The translations under genes were made by a program, and so were the position numbers. A DNA stretch of 64,000 nt from Isoetes taiwanensis. Its lineage: Eukaryota; Streptophyta; Lycopodiopsida; Isoetales; Isoetaceae. Location of the stretch: assembly GCA_021234155.1 (NCBI GenBank), contig JAJEKV010000142.1, forward strand, positions 1,032,001-1,096,000, given 5' to 3'. Below the pieces are notes generated by a model. It was given only the letters and a program-made list of their open reading frames with translations. It was not told where the DNA came from and ran no database searches. Below, piece by piece: positions 9,383 through 21,459 of the stretch. Position 1 is the stretch's first letter, and each line of letters starts with the position of its first letter.

Positions 9383-11437
9383 ATGGAGGAGAAGAAATTG
9401 GTGGTTCATGATGCATACAAAAGATATAATGCAAAGTTTCCATGCCCATTTTGTCACAGTTTTAACACGGTGTTCGACTACGCAAACAACAACAAGATGG
9501 AGCAGCCCCGGTTTAAGTGTAAGGACAAAACGCGGAAGAGAGGAGTGAAGGGACAGAAGGGAATGAAGGGACACCTATTCAGCCCCTTTGGCGTGGTGAA
9601 GGAACTGCACAAAACATATGAGCAGTTTCTGATGGGTTATCAAGAGTATGGACCCGCCCTTGCTAGTCTTCGTTTGGCCAGGGAGGAGATCGGGCGGCTG
9701 CTTGCCTCTTTCCCACCCATGCAAAGCCCCAGCAGTCGGAACCCTAACCCTAAATCTACTTCTTCTGGTCCTGCCCAACAGGGTTTTGATGGCACCCAAC
9801 AGGGTTTTGGTGCTGCCCAACAGGGTTTTGGTGCCACACAATACACAGGTGTTGCTCAAGGTGTCCAGCAGCATCAAATGTGGGCGAATCCATATCTTGG
9901 GTTGCCATATATGGCTCAATCAAGAAATGGTAATTGGCAGCCTAACAACATGGTGAATCCAGTATATGCAGGTTCTTCTTCTGGTGTTGACGCTGTATAT
10001 GAGCAACAAATAGGGCCAGGTATGGCCAAACCAGGAAATGGGTACTTGGCGAATCAAGTATATGCGCAGACCAACAACAGTCCATACAATATTATGCCTC
10101 CAAATTCTGGGTTGTATTATCAGCCTCGGCCATGCAACCCTAATTTGTATTGTCAGTATCCTGCTCTTGAAGGATCTGATTTTGTGCAAGAAGATCGGCG
10201 GGTGCATTTGTACCAAACCGAAGAGCCCCCAACTGAAGATGATTCTTATGGCTGTGTTCAAGGTGTACATCAACAGCAAATTATGCCCAATCAAGTATTG
10301 GGCTGGCCAAATATGTCCGAAAAAAGAAATGAATATGGGCTGCAGACTGACAACATAACGAATCAAGTATATGGGTGGCCAGATATGGCAAATCTGCAGG
10401 CCAACAACATGGCATGCAATAATATGCCTCCGAATATGGCGGATTATCAGCCTCAGTGCAAACCTAATATGGCAGCCCCGGTGCTGCTTCCTGAAGAAGA
10501 CTTCTTGCAAGACCAAGGGCAGCGTAAAGCAGAGTTGGCACCCCTGTATTTGTGCCAAGCTAAAACTCCAACGTGTAACAGTTTGGAGTCTAATTTGACA
10601 GACCAAGAGCCTGTGATTCAAGAACATGATTATTATGGTAATAATTATATGGATTGTTGCACCACAGAAACAGAAGCACAGATAGAAACAGATAGAAACA
10701 TGAACACAATACAAGAAAATGTGGATTGTTTTCAGAATCACTCCATCCAAAGATTGATAGAAATAGAAACACAAATTGCAACAGAAACTGCTGGTGCTGG
10801 GTCAGAGGAGAAGACTGCTGGTGCTGCTGATGATATGTGGCTATCTTCACAACAACTTGTGAACCAAGCACACAATATTCAAGCTCAAAGAATAGGGACA
10901 GAAGATGTGCTTTGTCTAAGTAATACGGATGAATTCATGGAGATAAATCCAAAACAAACACAAAATTTGGATCCAAACGATGGCCAATCACCTAGAAAGA
11001 TGAACACAATACAAGAACATGTGGATTGCTTGCAGAATTGCTCCATCCAAAGATCCATAGAAATAGATGAGAAAAAGAAAGATGAGATTGAGTCAGAGGA
11101 GAAGACTGCTGCTGTTGTTGATAGCATGTGCCTATCTTCACAACAACTTGTGAACCAAGCACACACTATTCAAGCTCAAACAATAGAGACAGAAGATGTC
11201 CTTTGTCTACATAATACTGATGAATTCATGGAGATAAATCCAGAACAGATACAAATATTGGATCCAAAAGATTGCCAAACATATAGTAAGGTGGCAAGTC
11301 TAGAGCCCGCGATTTCAAATTGCGACTTTAAGCCGGACATTATCACTTATGTGGTTAATCTCATTGACTATGAGGACCACCCTCCATCATATTTTTCTCT
11401 GTGGTCACATTCTGAGTGCCTCTGGTCATTACCATGA
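9383..11437 (+). CDS. Dof-like zinc-finger protein with degenerate finger and internal repeats
   Basis: An intact 684-codon ORF. Residues 21-46 follow the Dof pattern: C21-P-F-C24, then exactly 21 residues to C46, including NT.F.Y.NN and QPRF.CK. Dof proteins are plant-specific transcription factors with a CX2CX21CX2C finger. Here the fourth ligand position is Lys49 (CKDK instead of CxxC), and the RYWTxGG tail is replaced by a basic stretch (KTRKRGVKGQKGMKGH), so normal zinc binding is doubtful. Around residues 131-152 there are three QQGF repeats encoded by 21-bp units. A long N/Q/P/Y/M-rich middle follows, with diverged repeats around VNPVY and TNQVY. Two 100-residue repeats start at residues 440 and 540, each with a TIQE-VDC start, LSSQQLVNQAH and TDEFMEINP. 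The ATG at 9383 is the first in frame after the TGA at 9326. There are no introns. It could be a neofunctionalised or transposon-associated protein. Confidence 0.65.
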   Translation: MEEKKLVVHDAYKRYNAKFPCPFCHSFNTVFDYANNNKMEQPRFKCKDKTRKRGVKGQKGMKGHLFSPFGVVKELHKTYEQFLMGYQEYGPALASLRLAREEIGRLLASFPPMQSPSSRNPNPKSTSSGPAQQGFDGTQQGFGAAQQGFGATQYTGVAQGVQQHQMWANPYLGLPYMAQSRNGNWQPNNMVNPVYAGSSSGVDAVYEQQIGPGMAKPGNGYLANQVYAQTNNSPYNIMPPNSGLYYQPRPCNPNLYCQYPALEGSDFVQEDRRVHLYQTEEPPTEDDSYGCVQGVHQQQIMPNQVLGWPNMSEKRNEYGLQTDNITNQVYGWPDMANLQANNMACNNMPPNMADYQPQCKPNMAAPVLLPEEDFLQDQGQRKAELAPLYLCQAKTPTCNSLESNLTDQEPVIQEHDYYGNNYMDCCTTETEAQIETDRNMNTIQENVDCFQNHSIQRLIEIETQIATETAGAGSEEKTAGAADDMWLSSQQLVNQAHNIQAQRIGTEDVLCLSNTDEFMEINPKQTQNLDPNDGQSPRKMNTIQEHVDCLQNCSIQRSIEIDEKKKDEIESEEKTAAVVDSMCLSSQQLVNQAHTIQAQTIETEDVLCLHNTDEFMEINPEQIQILDPKDCQTYSKVASLEPAISNCDFKPDIITYVVNLIDYEDHPPSYFSLWSHSECLWSLP

Positions 11438-11473
11438 TTGAAAATTCTTATTACCCCTTGATCTTAGTGCTAC

Positions 11474-11479
11474 AATAAA
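11474..11479 (+). terminator. candidate polyadenylation signal
   Basis: AATAAA lies 37 bp past the stop codon of the Dof-like ORF, in an AT-rich 3' flank. This supports a complete transcription unit. Confidence 0.4.
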
Positions 11480-12168
11480 ATAGAATACAATAGAATAGTT
11501 TTTATTGTCCACAGAGAAAATTCAAAGAACTCTTCAACTATAAGCATGTTTGTAATAGACTTGGTGTCATGAGCTAAACACTAACACCTTCCCCATGTTT
11601 TCCATAATTCAACTCGAAATTACCTAGGTGTTTCTTTTTCAGTCTTTTCTTGTTTCACTATCTAGTGTTCTCTATTTTATATGTATACTAGAGGAAATTA
11701 TTTCTGCTATATAAATGGTGATTTATGACATGTTATGCTATAATAATTTCTTTGAGTTCTACATGTAGCTGTATTAGGGAACTTGAATCGTTCTCCAAAG
11801 CCACATAATGAGTTTGACATGGTTTTTAAGTTGTTGTCATTTTATTGTGCTTGCTTAGCAAAACTAATGAATGCACATGATATTTTTTTGCATTGGCCTA
11901 GTATTTTATTTTGTTTGTGTCGATAAAGTGGGCAATGCCATATCCATATTTACCAATTTGAAACAATGCAAGTTGTAAAATGTGAAACCAAAATGCTTTA
12001 CTCATATATTGTTCTTGACTACGTTGAGTATATATTGCATTGATGCATACAAGGGTTCTCCATGGTTTCTTAGAAGACGCACAATAATTATTTTAGACCA
12101 ATGGCCTTCCAACTCTTGGACTGGCTATGTCTAGAAAATATAAGTAGCACAATATAATGTAGAGAACC
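11480..12168. other. 3' flank without a gene
   Basis: AT-rich sequence; nothing recognisable on either strand. Confidence 0.4.
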
Positions 12169-12189
12169 TTAACACTAGAGTGGTCAGGT

Positions 12190-13600
12190 GATGGACCAGA
12201 AATGGTCCATTTGCAGTGTTTACTTTAAAATTCATATAAAATCAATGGCACAAAATCTATTCGAACCCTTCCTAGGAGTTCATATACGGCAGTCATGGTC
12301 CACTAGAAAAATACCTAAAAATATATACACCTCCATTCTTGTAAGTTATACTCTAGCAAGCTCAGGGGGGTCAAGTACCAAAAGCTTCATGTTTACATAA
12401 AGTAAAACTGTCTCGATAAAACGATTTTTTCAAATTTTTTGATTACCATGATATTTTTCTATACGAGATAGAGAAAATGACACAAAAAACCACATGTCAA
12501 TCCGAAGTCTGTGAAGAGAGATAGGGCCATTCAAACATGACAGGGTCAAAACTGTTTTCTACCTCCTCAGAACCAATTATGGTTCCCAGAAGGCAGCTGT
12601 AGTTTAAATACAACAACTTTTACAAGGAAATGCATTTTGAGCTAATATTTGACATATAAGCAATTGACAAGTTTCTTCATCCCATAAAAATGTTGGCTGG
12701 CCTTGAATTTGACGTTTGGACTTTCACTTTTGATCTCAATTTTAGGTAACTTGTAATAATGATTAATATTTCCCCACATAGAACAAAACTTACTCTATGA
12801 TGTCCTCCAAAAAATCATAATATGAAAGTTCAATATGATATGAAACCAATGCGAAAACAAGCTCATTAAAAAAGCAAAAGACATGGTCACAAGAAATCAA
12901 GAAAGGTTTCTGTACCTGATCCCATTATTGGTCCATAGGTCCATTTAAAATAAATAACTTCCTTATATTAATTGATCTGAAGTTGAATTTTGGGATATGA
13001 ATAGCTTCTCATTTACTTTGGTAAGGAAAATATTTGTTGATCATAACCTTGAGATTTGGATTAAACTTTATAGCATCAAATTTAAATATGTCTTCTATGT
13101 TTATTCTAGATTTATGCCTCGAGATGTGACTTTGAAAAAACACATTCTCAAAATGTCCCATGTCATGAAATCAATGCAAAAAAATTCAAAGAAAAATATG
13201 GAAGTTTATGACTATAAAAAGTCAAGTTAGACTGCTATGTGCAGCTCCACTTGCAGACCATTATTGGTCCACAGGACTGGAAGTTTAAAAATTAATAGAG
13301 GCAACATCTTAATCAATTTTGATCTCAACTTTAGAATATAGTTTATGTCTATAGGGTAAAATTAATTGGTTAGACGAGCTTCCATAATTTGAGGGCAATG
13401 TTTAAGCACAAATAACTGTGAATTTATGGGGTATTTATTTGCCAATTGAATCTACATGGACTTCCACTTACACCATTCAAAAATTATATCGTTAAAGGTA
13501 AGAAACCATGGTATCATTATGGGGACAAAATGGATAGGGCTAGTGAGAGATATATGCTCTATACAATTGGTCTAGTTATGGACCATCAATGGTTCATGCT
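12190..13600. repeat. degenerate tandem array with units of about 330 bp
   Basis: The motif ACCATTATTGGTCC and variants recur near 12193, 12575, 12935, 13258 and 13570. Each is followed by an AT-rich TTTAAA stretch. The spacing is roughly even. The array sits just inside the CACTA-like left end and may be its subterminal repeat region. Confidence 0.5.
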
Positions 13601-14559
13601 TAATTATATTCATATTTCAAATAGTATATTATTTCAATATGAAAATTGAGAGTTATATTGCAAAGGAAGGCACGCATTCATGAAAAATATAGTGTACATA
13701 AAAGATGACCTACTTGTAACATTATCCTACTAGAACTCTAATGCTTTGTAGCAGCAATGGATACACCAGTTTTATATTAGTAAAAAATAACCATGTTTCT
13801 CCGTATATTTTTGCAAGAAAGCCACACAACCTATACAGGGGACCTATATATATGTCCCTTGTCATATTTTGAACCATTTGAAAGTCTTATTTGGAGAAAT
13901 GTAGTGTATTTTCTACAAAGCTGAGAAGATGCATCAAAGGTCATATGGTTTAATTTTTTATTCTTATACTTAAACTTCACAATCTTCACTTTCATTCATC
14001 AATAAACATCACGAGCTAGTAAATGATGAGTTTTCAGCCTATAATTTTGGAATTAACTCAAATTTTTAACCTCTAATGTGTTAATCCTATGGTTGTACAT
14101 CATCTTTAAATCTAGTTAATTGCATGGTTAAACCCTAATTACACTATATGCAAGTTGATAGAGTAATTTTCTATGTAGATATAAGAAGAATGCATCATTC
14201 ATTACCCTCGTGATACTTACAGGTGGTGATTTTGGAGCATTTTAACATATAATTTTGTCCTAAATTCTGTATTAGAGATTCTCTATTAGATTTTGAAGTT
14301 GATATAACTTATGAACACTTCAAAAAAACATAAGATTATACTTCATATAGTTAAGAATTCATGGCAACAAGAATTAATAAGAGAGAAATAATTCCTAAAC
14401 CGCATGCAGCATTTTTGAACAAAATAGAGTTTGCCGGCTTCCACGGACGTTAGATGATAGCAACCAAAGCTGAAAACATATAAATCAACGTGTTCTATCT
14501 TAAATAGACAAATACTTCCGATTTTAGCAAGTTTTAGGCTTGTTTCACAAGACACCCAA

Positions 14560-15140
14560 AAGATTAACCACTATAATAAACCACTAGTAAACCACTGTAG
14601 AGGTGGTTTTTTATGTTAAAAATTTCATTCTTCACAAAAACCACATAATATAGTGGTTTTTATAACTAATACATGGTTATCCATGTTGATTTTTTGTTAT
14701 AACGTCATTTATAAAAACCGATATTAGTTTAGTACATGGTTTCTAACATCAATAGTGGTAATTCGTGTTGGTTTTCTAATGTAGCACGGTTTATCAAGTT
14801 GATGGTGGGTTGAGCATGGTTTTTCACACACTTTAAATATGGCAACGGTTGTTTATGTTGGCTTTCTATTGTCACAAAGTCAAAGTAGTATATGCCATAG
14901 TTTTTCATACTAATTTAAATGCCATGGTGGTTATTCATGCCAGTTTTCTATTATCACGGTGTATATTATAAAATGGATGTGGTTTGTAGCATAGTTTCAA
15001 TACCGAGTTATGGTAATTGTTCATAGATTTCACCTAAAATGATGTAGCTATCCAGAGTGGTTACTCATCATAAGGCTCCCAAAAAACCACTTGTTTCATA
15101 AGTAACCACTATCAAACCACTTGTTTTCTTGAAGCACACC
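14560..15140. repeat. degenerate array of units of about 83 bp with AACCAC-rich ends
   Basis: Phrases of the type GGTTATTCATGTTGGTTTTCTA recur near 14675, 14755, 14845 and 14928. The outer parts are rich in AACCACT on the left and its complement on the right, giving an overall inverted character. It looks like a small non-coding element, perhaps a MITE. Confidence 0.45.
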
Positions 15141-15947
15141 AAACTTTATTCAAATATCAAGCAAACTAGTACATGTGCAAATACAAAGGCGTCTTTTGTA
15201 ATTTATAATTTATTATTGTTGGGTCTTTTGAAAATTATTTTGCATCATTAGGAAACCAACATAGAGTAGTGGTTTTCTAGAACTATATGCAATTGCACTC
15301 ACACTTCTTACATCAACTAGCAAAGGTTTATTTCATAGTTTTTAAGTTTCAATACCCACTTAATAACCCATGGCCAAGTATGTATTGACGTCATGCTACA
15401 ACCGTCTTCGAAAGATGGGAACTAGAAATTACTTTTTCAAAGATGGGAATTATTCTCGAGATTTACTTTTTTTTCAATAATTGAATTGATCTGTATCGTC
15501 TATAGTATCCAAATTATCTATGAGATTCAATGCAAGGACAAGGATAGGCATGCAAACCAATAATGTCGTTCTTATTTTTTAGGTTACTTTTTTTTTCTAT
15601 ATCTAGTCTCCCCCAATTTTTTTTTTTTTTGCTACTTTGTTATTGTGGAAGTTGAAAATTTAGAAGGTTATTTCTTGAAAGTTTTGTTGATCATTTTAAG
15701 TTGAATAATACTTTTTCCATCTAAATTGAAGGACATATTTTATATCTATATTTCTTTCTTGAAAAATGTAAGAAAAGTTCATATTAACATAGAAATAATA
15801 GTAGACACTTGACCAAAACTTGTGATACCACCACCAAATATCTAATACATAACCAGGATTTGAGAGTCTCAGACCATTAATCAAGCTTGGGGAATGCCTC
15901 TTGGATATATGCCACAATCAACAATGTTAGGCATCATGCTATAAAAG

Positions 15948-16600
15948 AAAGGGCAATTTATAAAAATGCCTTCGTATTCTATCAGAATTATGAAAATACC
16001 TTGTATTTTCATAAATTAAGGAAATGCCCATGTAATTCAACAGAGCAATATGTAGCTGCAGATCCTTGTCCATCACAAATCTGCTTCGCTGGCTTGACAA
16101 ATCCTATCTACAAGGTCCATCTTTGCATTGACAAATCTAATATACTTGTTAAATTTGTGTTGTGCAAATTATCAAATTTGTTGTGCCTGTTGCCACAGTT
16201 AACAATGAACCTAGTAGCTTCAAGCATCCTCTATTTGGCTTTGAATCTGAAGGACTTGATAAAGTTGTGCAACACCCATCGCTAGATTTGTTCAGCCTCA
16301 CTTTGCCCTAACATAGATAGCCAAATATGTTCGGCCTCACTCTGTCCTAACCCATATATATTAGGATGTTGTGTAAAGGAAGCAAAGCATTTCATTTTTG
16401 CATTAGAGGGCAAATATCCCTGGTGCTTACTTTGCATTCGAGCCATCTTTGATAGGCTTCTTGCTAGGAGGCAAGTGACAGATGCATCTCCCTTGAGCTT
16501 GAAATCTTGTGTGGCTACGGAGATTATTTTCAAGAATAGGTAGACATAGGGGCATTTCCATAATTTGTGAAAGTATATGGGTATTTTCATAAATTATAAA
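15948..16600. mobile_element. foldback-like element, dispersed family A
   Basis: The left end begins GGGCAATTTATAAAAATGCC and contains GAAAATACCTTGTATTTT. The right end is a diverged inverted copy (GGGGCATTTCCATAATTTG, GGGTATTTTCATAAATT). Related sequence occurs at 49105-49185 and, inverted, at 60264-60350. The interior holds two tandem copies of a phrase near CAGCCTCACTTTGCCCTAAC. No protein is recognisable. Confidence 0.5.
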
Positions 16601-19600
16601 AAAAATAAAACATAACTAAGAATCACACACATGGAGGGCCTTATACCTCCACCATGGAAAAATACAAAATATTCTAGGAGGCTTCAAAAGAAATACTCAA
16701 ATAGCTCTCCCCCTTACCTTCCTCTAGGTGATCAAGTGCACTTGCAATGAGAAGAACCACCACAAACATGCGAGGACTCGTACCACTGCCAAGTGTGCCA
16801 TATATGAGCAAAGTTTAAACAGTAGGCCAGTTAGACTTGGGGCATGCACCTTGGCCATACGCATTTCTTACTTTTATTTCTTTTGTTGGTCAGTTTAGGC
16901 AAGGTTTCTTCGTAGAAAAGATGCTCAAGGGAAGCGACAACCATCAATTGATTTGTGAAGTTCTAGTTATGATCTGGCGCACATTTGTTTGGGGAAGAAT
17001 TGTGAATTATATTTTGCAGGAAAGGTAAGTTCTAAGCAGAATTTCCTTTATTGAACAATGCTATAAGAACACCCAGTGAGTATCTTTAGCCATTTTCAGT
17101 CTACTAGACATATGAATCTTACGAATGCGATAGCTTGGACAATGATCATTGTAGGCTACGTCCAACTGTGAAATGGCAATAAAGCAGTTCAACATTTTTC
17201 ATTAGATGCAAAAATTTGAACCAAATAAGTTCAAGTTAGTAAATGATTTTGATGTGCGACTTCCATCAAATGAACCGCTGGCAATGTGAAATATGTGAAG
17301 GTTTTGAATAAGGGTCATTTGAGCCAAAATATTCTCTAATTGGAGACAATAGAACAACATGGAGTTTTGATCCATAAAATTATATTATAGCTACTAGACA
17401 ACGTTGATTTTGGTTCCTAATTTTTTGCATCATAGTCATGACCTTAACTTCAAGAGCGAGTGGCAATGTCCTTGTTGATACATATGCTATATCTGAGAGC
17501 TTATACATCTTGTCCCGCCCCCACCACTTTTTTAGTGGGTCCTTCAACTATTAATGTCATATTATGGCGGTTTAGTCTTATACACACATGATATTTGTAT
17601 CAATAATGCCTTTGTTATATATCATCTTAACATCTTTAGCGAATATGAGGTAATATGAGGTGGAATGGTTGCAGGATATTGTGGAGCTATTATCGCAATG
17701 TTAGGAGCTAATGTATGGATTTCGATTTTTGCGAAAGGGTCACTACGACATGAAGTATTTGAGAAATCGAATGCATTATCTCACAATGCATCAAATGCTA
17801 GAAATATTTGAAATGATTCTTTCTCGCTAGTTTTTTTTATTTGCACTAACAACGCTTAGAACTTATGGCAAGCTTCTCATTCTGGGGGGTTGGAATTTTT
17901 GTCGCGTCCATAATTTTTTGCAAAATAAATCTTGCAAAGGGGATTCAGTACCTCGCCTCACAAGGCCAATACAAAATAGGCGAGAACTAAAAAATACCCT
18001 TATGTTTTGTCGAAATTCATGAGAGCCCCAGCCCGTTCCACTTCGCCCGCCGCTGGTGGCGCCGTCGAGGGCTTTTTACAAGCCGTAAAATTTTCAAAAC
18101 AAATTTTATATAATACAAAAACACAAATAATTCACTTGTTTAACCCAGCTTCTCTTTAAGCAAGTCCAAATTTGTAGCATAGTTTTATGCTTTGATGAAC
18201 GGTCCATTTGACCAGATTAAAGGTGCGATTACGATCCTCATCCCATTATTCTATTGCTCCTCATTTTCCGCTTTACCTATTCGCGCTTTGGTCGCGAACC
18301 TCCTTTGGCTAAAGTGGTGGCAAATCCGGCAATGGGCGCAGAAGTTGTTTCCAAGATGCGTGCCTAGTGTAATATTTCTTTGAATGCTTTGTCTTGCTTG
18401 CCGGGCTTAGGAATAAGATCGGCTATGAGCCGAGGTTCGACGGTTTGAGGTTGTCTCCCAAAAATGTTGTTCTGTAAACGGATATGTAAATGCTTGTGCA
18501 GGTGTTTGGAGGCAGCGGAATGGTTTGCATCGAACATGGAGGCGTCGACCAACATAAGGTTTGCATGTCTTAAGAGCACAGACACGTGAAATATAAGGAC
18601 TTACCTTATTTTGTTTTAAGATGAATCCGTCTGTAGCAATGTGCTTCGAATCACAGGAAAAAGGGTTGGGAGCAAAACAGACATGAGATACATAAATCAA
18701 ACAGAGCTTATAATGTTTTAAAGCTTAACTTCAAGGCTAGATGGGCCACCAGAACATAAAAAATAGAAAATAAATTCCCTGCTTCGGATTTGGGCCATGG
18801 ATTCGTACAATCTTTACTCTACAAAATCTTTTTCTAGAGATCTTGCAGGGTTTTGGGTTTTGCAGGGTTTTGCTGCTATTATTGTTTCTGGATTAATCCA
18901 TGCAAAGGCTCTAATATTGTCACTTGTTCTCCTTGATGTCCAAAACTTTTTCTTCTATGTATAGCGACTTCCATACCTTGACACTAATCTTGCATGTAAT
19001 GACATTGCAGGCGGTCGGTGTGCATGGAAGGGTGCTATCTTCTCGCAACAAGGCCTAATTTGTAGATGCCGGCGGACAGCCCGTAGTCAAGTAAGGTCAA
19101 GTAAGGAACTAGTTTAGCTTTGTGAGTTGTTTTTGTTATGCCTTTGTTGAACGATTTAGCTTTGTGAGTTGCTTACTTTGGGTTGTGTTAAAAATAGCAT
19201 TTTGCAAATGCTTTTATTGTTGACCAGGCCGCATGTGGGCTTGGAGATCCGGAAATGCGAGATGGAGAGGATCCTTCGCTAGATATTGATCAATCAGATT
19301 ACGGTAATTAGTTAGTCGTGGTGGATTATGTAGAGGACATCTACAGCTTTTACAGAAAGCGAGAGGTATTCCTTTGTTGTTAACATTAAGTTAGCAAAAT
19401 TCACGCCTATCCTAACCTCGACCATGCATATCAGATTCAGAGTTGTGTCTCACCGCATTATATGTCAAAACAACCCGACATAAACCACAAAATAAGAGCT
19501 ATCCTAATAGATTGGTGATTGAGGTATTTGCCTTTGCTCCCATGTTCCTAATTGAAATGTTCTTTATAAGCCTGATTCAACGAGAATGTGGAAGTAGAAC

Positions 19601-20400
19601 ATAGTTTTGGGGCCCTGATTTGGTGTTTTTCTGGACCGATTTGAGGGTTTACGGGTTGTAGACATAGCAAGAGGTCGATGCGGTCGAGATAAACTTGCAA
19701 CTTTGTATTTGGCGAGGCACAAAGATCGAAAGCGAGAAGTTTCTGCCTCCAAAGATGAGTTTCGCTCCAAAGATGAAAAGAACCGGTACTCATCTATAAA
19801 TAATATAAAGGTAATTTCCCCCCTTATTTCTTGCAAGTTGAACTTCAAATGTGAAGCCGAACTTCAAATGTGAAACTGACCATTTTCCCTGTTTTGAGCA
19901 GAGTTTGAGGTGAAGCTGCTAATCAAACATGAAAAAATAATGCCATGGTACTTTAATAGAGAATCAAGTTCTGGCTATGGCGTCCATCTTCGATTAAAAA
20001 GCGATATAAAGGTCAGGTCTGCATTGCTTGAATTATAAACTCATTAAATTGTTTAAATACAGAACTTAATTCTGATCAATACTTGCATGCTAGAGGGCCT
20101 TTTTTGGAAACTTGAAAGGTCATTACTTTCTTTCTTTCTGGAAGTGCTTTATTTCTCTCTCTCGCATGCAAGAGGTCAGTATGTGAGTATTGCAAGGTGG
20201 TCACTTTCCTCCTATACTAGATGTTTACGTTTTGCTTTTTTGTAGATGTTAAATCTGAATTAGTTTTCCACATATTTCTGGAAATAAATTTATCATTGTT
20301 TATGAGTTTTGGAAATGGTTGGGGTTCAAATCCCCTTGCTCCCTAATATTTTGTTGCTATTGAGGAAAACAGATACAGTGAATTAGTAGTAAAAAATACA
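16600..20400. other. gene-poor stretch with exon-like scraps
   Basis: The minus-strand open frame at 18364-18585 (contains FDANHSAASKHLHKHLHIR) and the open stretches around 19206-19320 and 19560-19850 look somewhat exon-like but match no family I know. The GC-richer patch at 17990-18100 contains GGCTTTTTACAAGCCGTAAAA, related to the foldback at 32505-32655. Confidence 0.3.
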
Positions 20401-20405
20401 ACTAT

Positions 20406-20575
20406 ACATAATAAACCATACACGGTCCTTAATAGTTTTAGTCTTCTATACTTGAAATGCTTCAAACAACAGACCATTACTTGTATGCATAAGAAACCAT
20501 CCACGGTCCTTAATAGTCTTATACTTGAAAACTTGAAATGCTTCAAACAACATACCATTACTGGTTTATAAATGA
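20406..20575. repeat. tandem duplication, two units of about 85 bp
   Basis: ACGGTCCTTAATAGT followed by CTTGAAATGCTTCAAACAAC occurs twice, in units starting near 20406 and 20491. Confidence 0.65.
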
Positions 20576-21459
20576 GAACCATATAGCTAATGCATAACAA
20601 AATCGTGCACATATAGAACAAACACACATGTGCTTTACCATGACATTTAGCCATGTAGTTTACTACAATAGCCACCCACATTATAAAATCACAATAGCCA
20701 ACCACATTATAAAATCACCCGAAACTAGCACTACATTAAACCACATCCACAACCATAACACTTAAACACTATAAGTATACCACATTCAATTACCAATATG
20801 TAATACCACTGACAAACTCTACAAAATGACCATCTGCAATTACCATGCCATAATACCACCCTCACAAACCTAACAAGAGAACCCATTAGTTTTGCCACAT
20901 ATGGTTTTTAATGATATCAACCCACAAACACCCATTGATTTTATAGAATGGTTTTCTAGTCATAACCAAGGAAAAAACCATGTAGTTTTTTAATTTTGGG
21001 TGCCGTGTGTTTATACTAGGAAAACCCAAGACAGTTCTGGATTGTTGCAGAAACTGTCAAATTCTCTAATATTTGAACAATCACTACAACATATAGGTGA
21101 GTTCATTGGCCTTGAAATTCTCGAAGGTCATTAAGAATCAAGTAAAGATTGATATGGTGGCGATATATCGCGAAATTAAAACTTCTATTCTCAGATTGAC
21201 AGTGGGTCAACTGGACCAATTCTGGTCCATGGACCAGGAATGGTCCCCGGGACCACTCTAGTGTTAAAGCTAAGAGAGATATATGTTTATACAACTATTT
21301 GTATAGTATTCCATATGTGTCTTTTGGTTCATTTTCTTTCACGTGGACAAAAAGCAAGATTGATGCAGTTGAGAGTCCCAAAAGAAATTATACAGTGCAA
21401 TATACATGCTCTATGAAATATACTCTGCACGAATGCCACCCTCATGAAAGGTTATCAAT

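Larger units (their letters stand above)
12173..21263. mobile_element. putative degenerate CACTA-like element, 9.1 kb
   Basis: The 13-bp ends CACTAGAGTGGTC (12173) and GACCACTCTAGTG (21251-21263) are perfect inverted repeats; with the adjoining TTAA the match is 17 bp. Both ends are followed inward by GGACCA/TGGTCC palindromic motifs, and the left side carries at least four more units spaced about 320-390 bp. This is the terminal and subterminal plan of CACTA elements, whose size is usually 5-15 kb. The 3-bp flanks are TAA and TTA and so do not match, and no TNP2-type transposase was recognised inside. It may be a non-autonomous or heavily decayed copy, or two unrelated ends of one family. 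Confidence 0.35.

Noticed and set aside
9383-9530. XS-type zinc finger for the CPFC motif of the Dof-like protein
   Set aside because: CPFC and DY fit, but the exact 21-residue spacing to the third Cys and the NN....QPR..CK word fit Dof much better.
9920-10774. Long open frame on the minus strand (284 codons)
   Set aside because: It is antisense to the Dof-like ORF and hydrophobic-repetitive; it arises from the codon repeats of the plus-strand gene and has no domain.
16282-16590. 102-codon minus-strand open frame
   Set aside because: It lies within a foldback-like repeat and its tandem GQSEAE words come from a short DNA repeat; no protein family is visible.
20300-20345. tRNA T-arm look-alike GGGGTTCAAATCCCC
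   Set aside because: No D-arm, anticodon arm or acceptor pairing can be placed upstream, so it is not a tRNA gene.
12169-21267. piggyBac-type element because of TTAA at both ends
   Set aside because: The ends start CACTA after TTAA and carry CACTA-like subterminal motifs, and no piggyBac transposase is visible.
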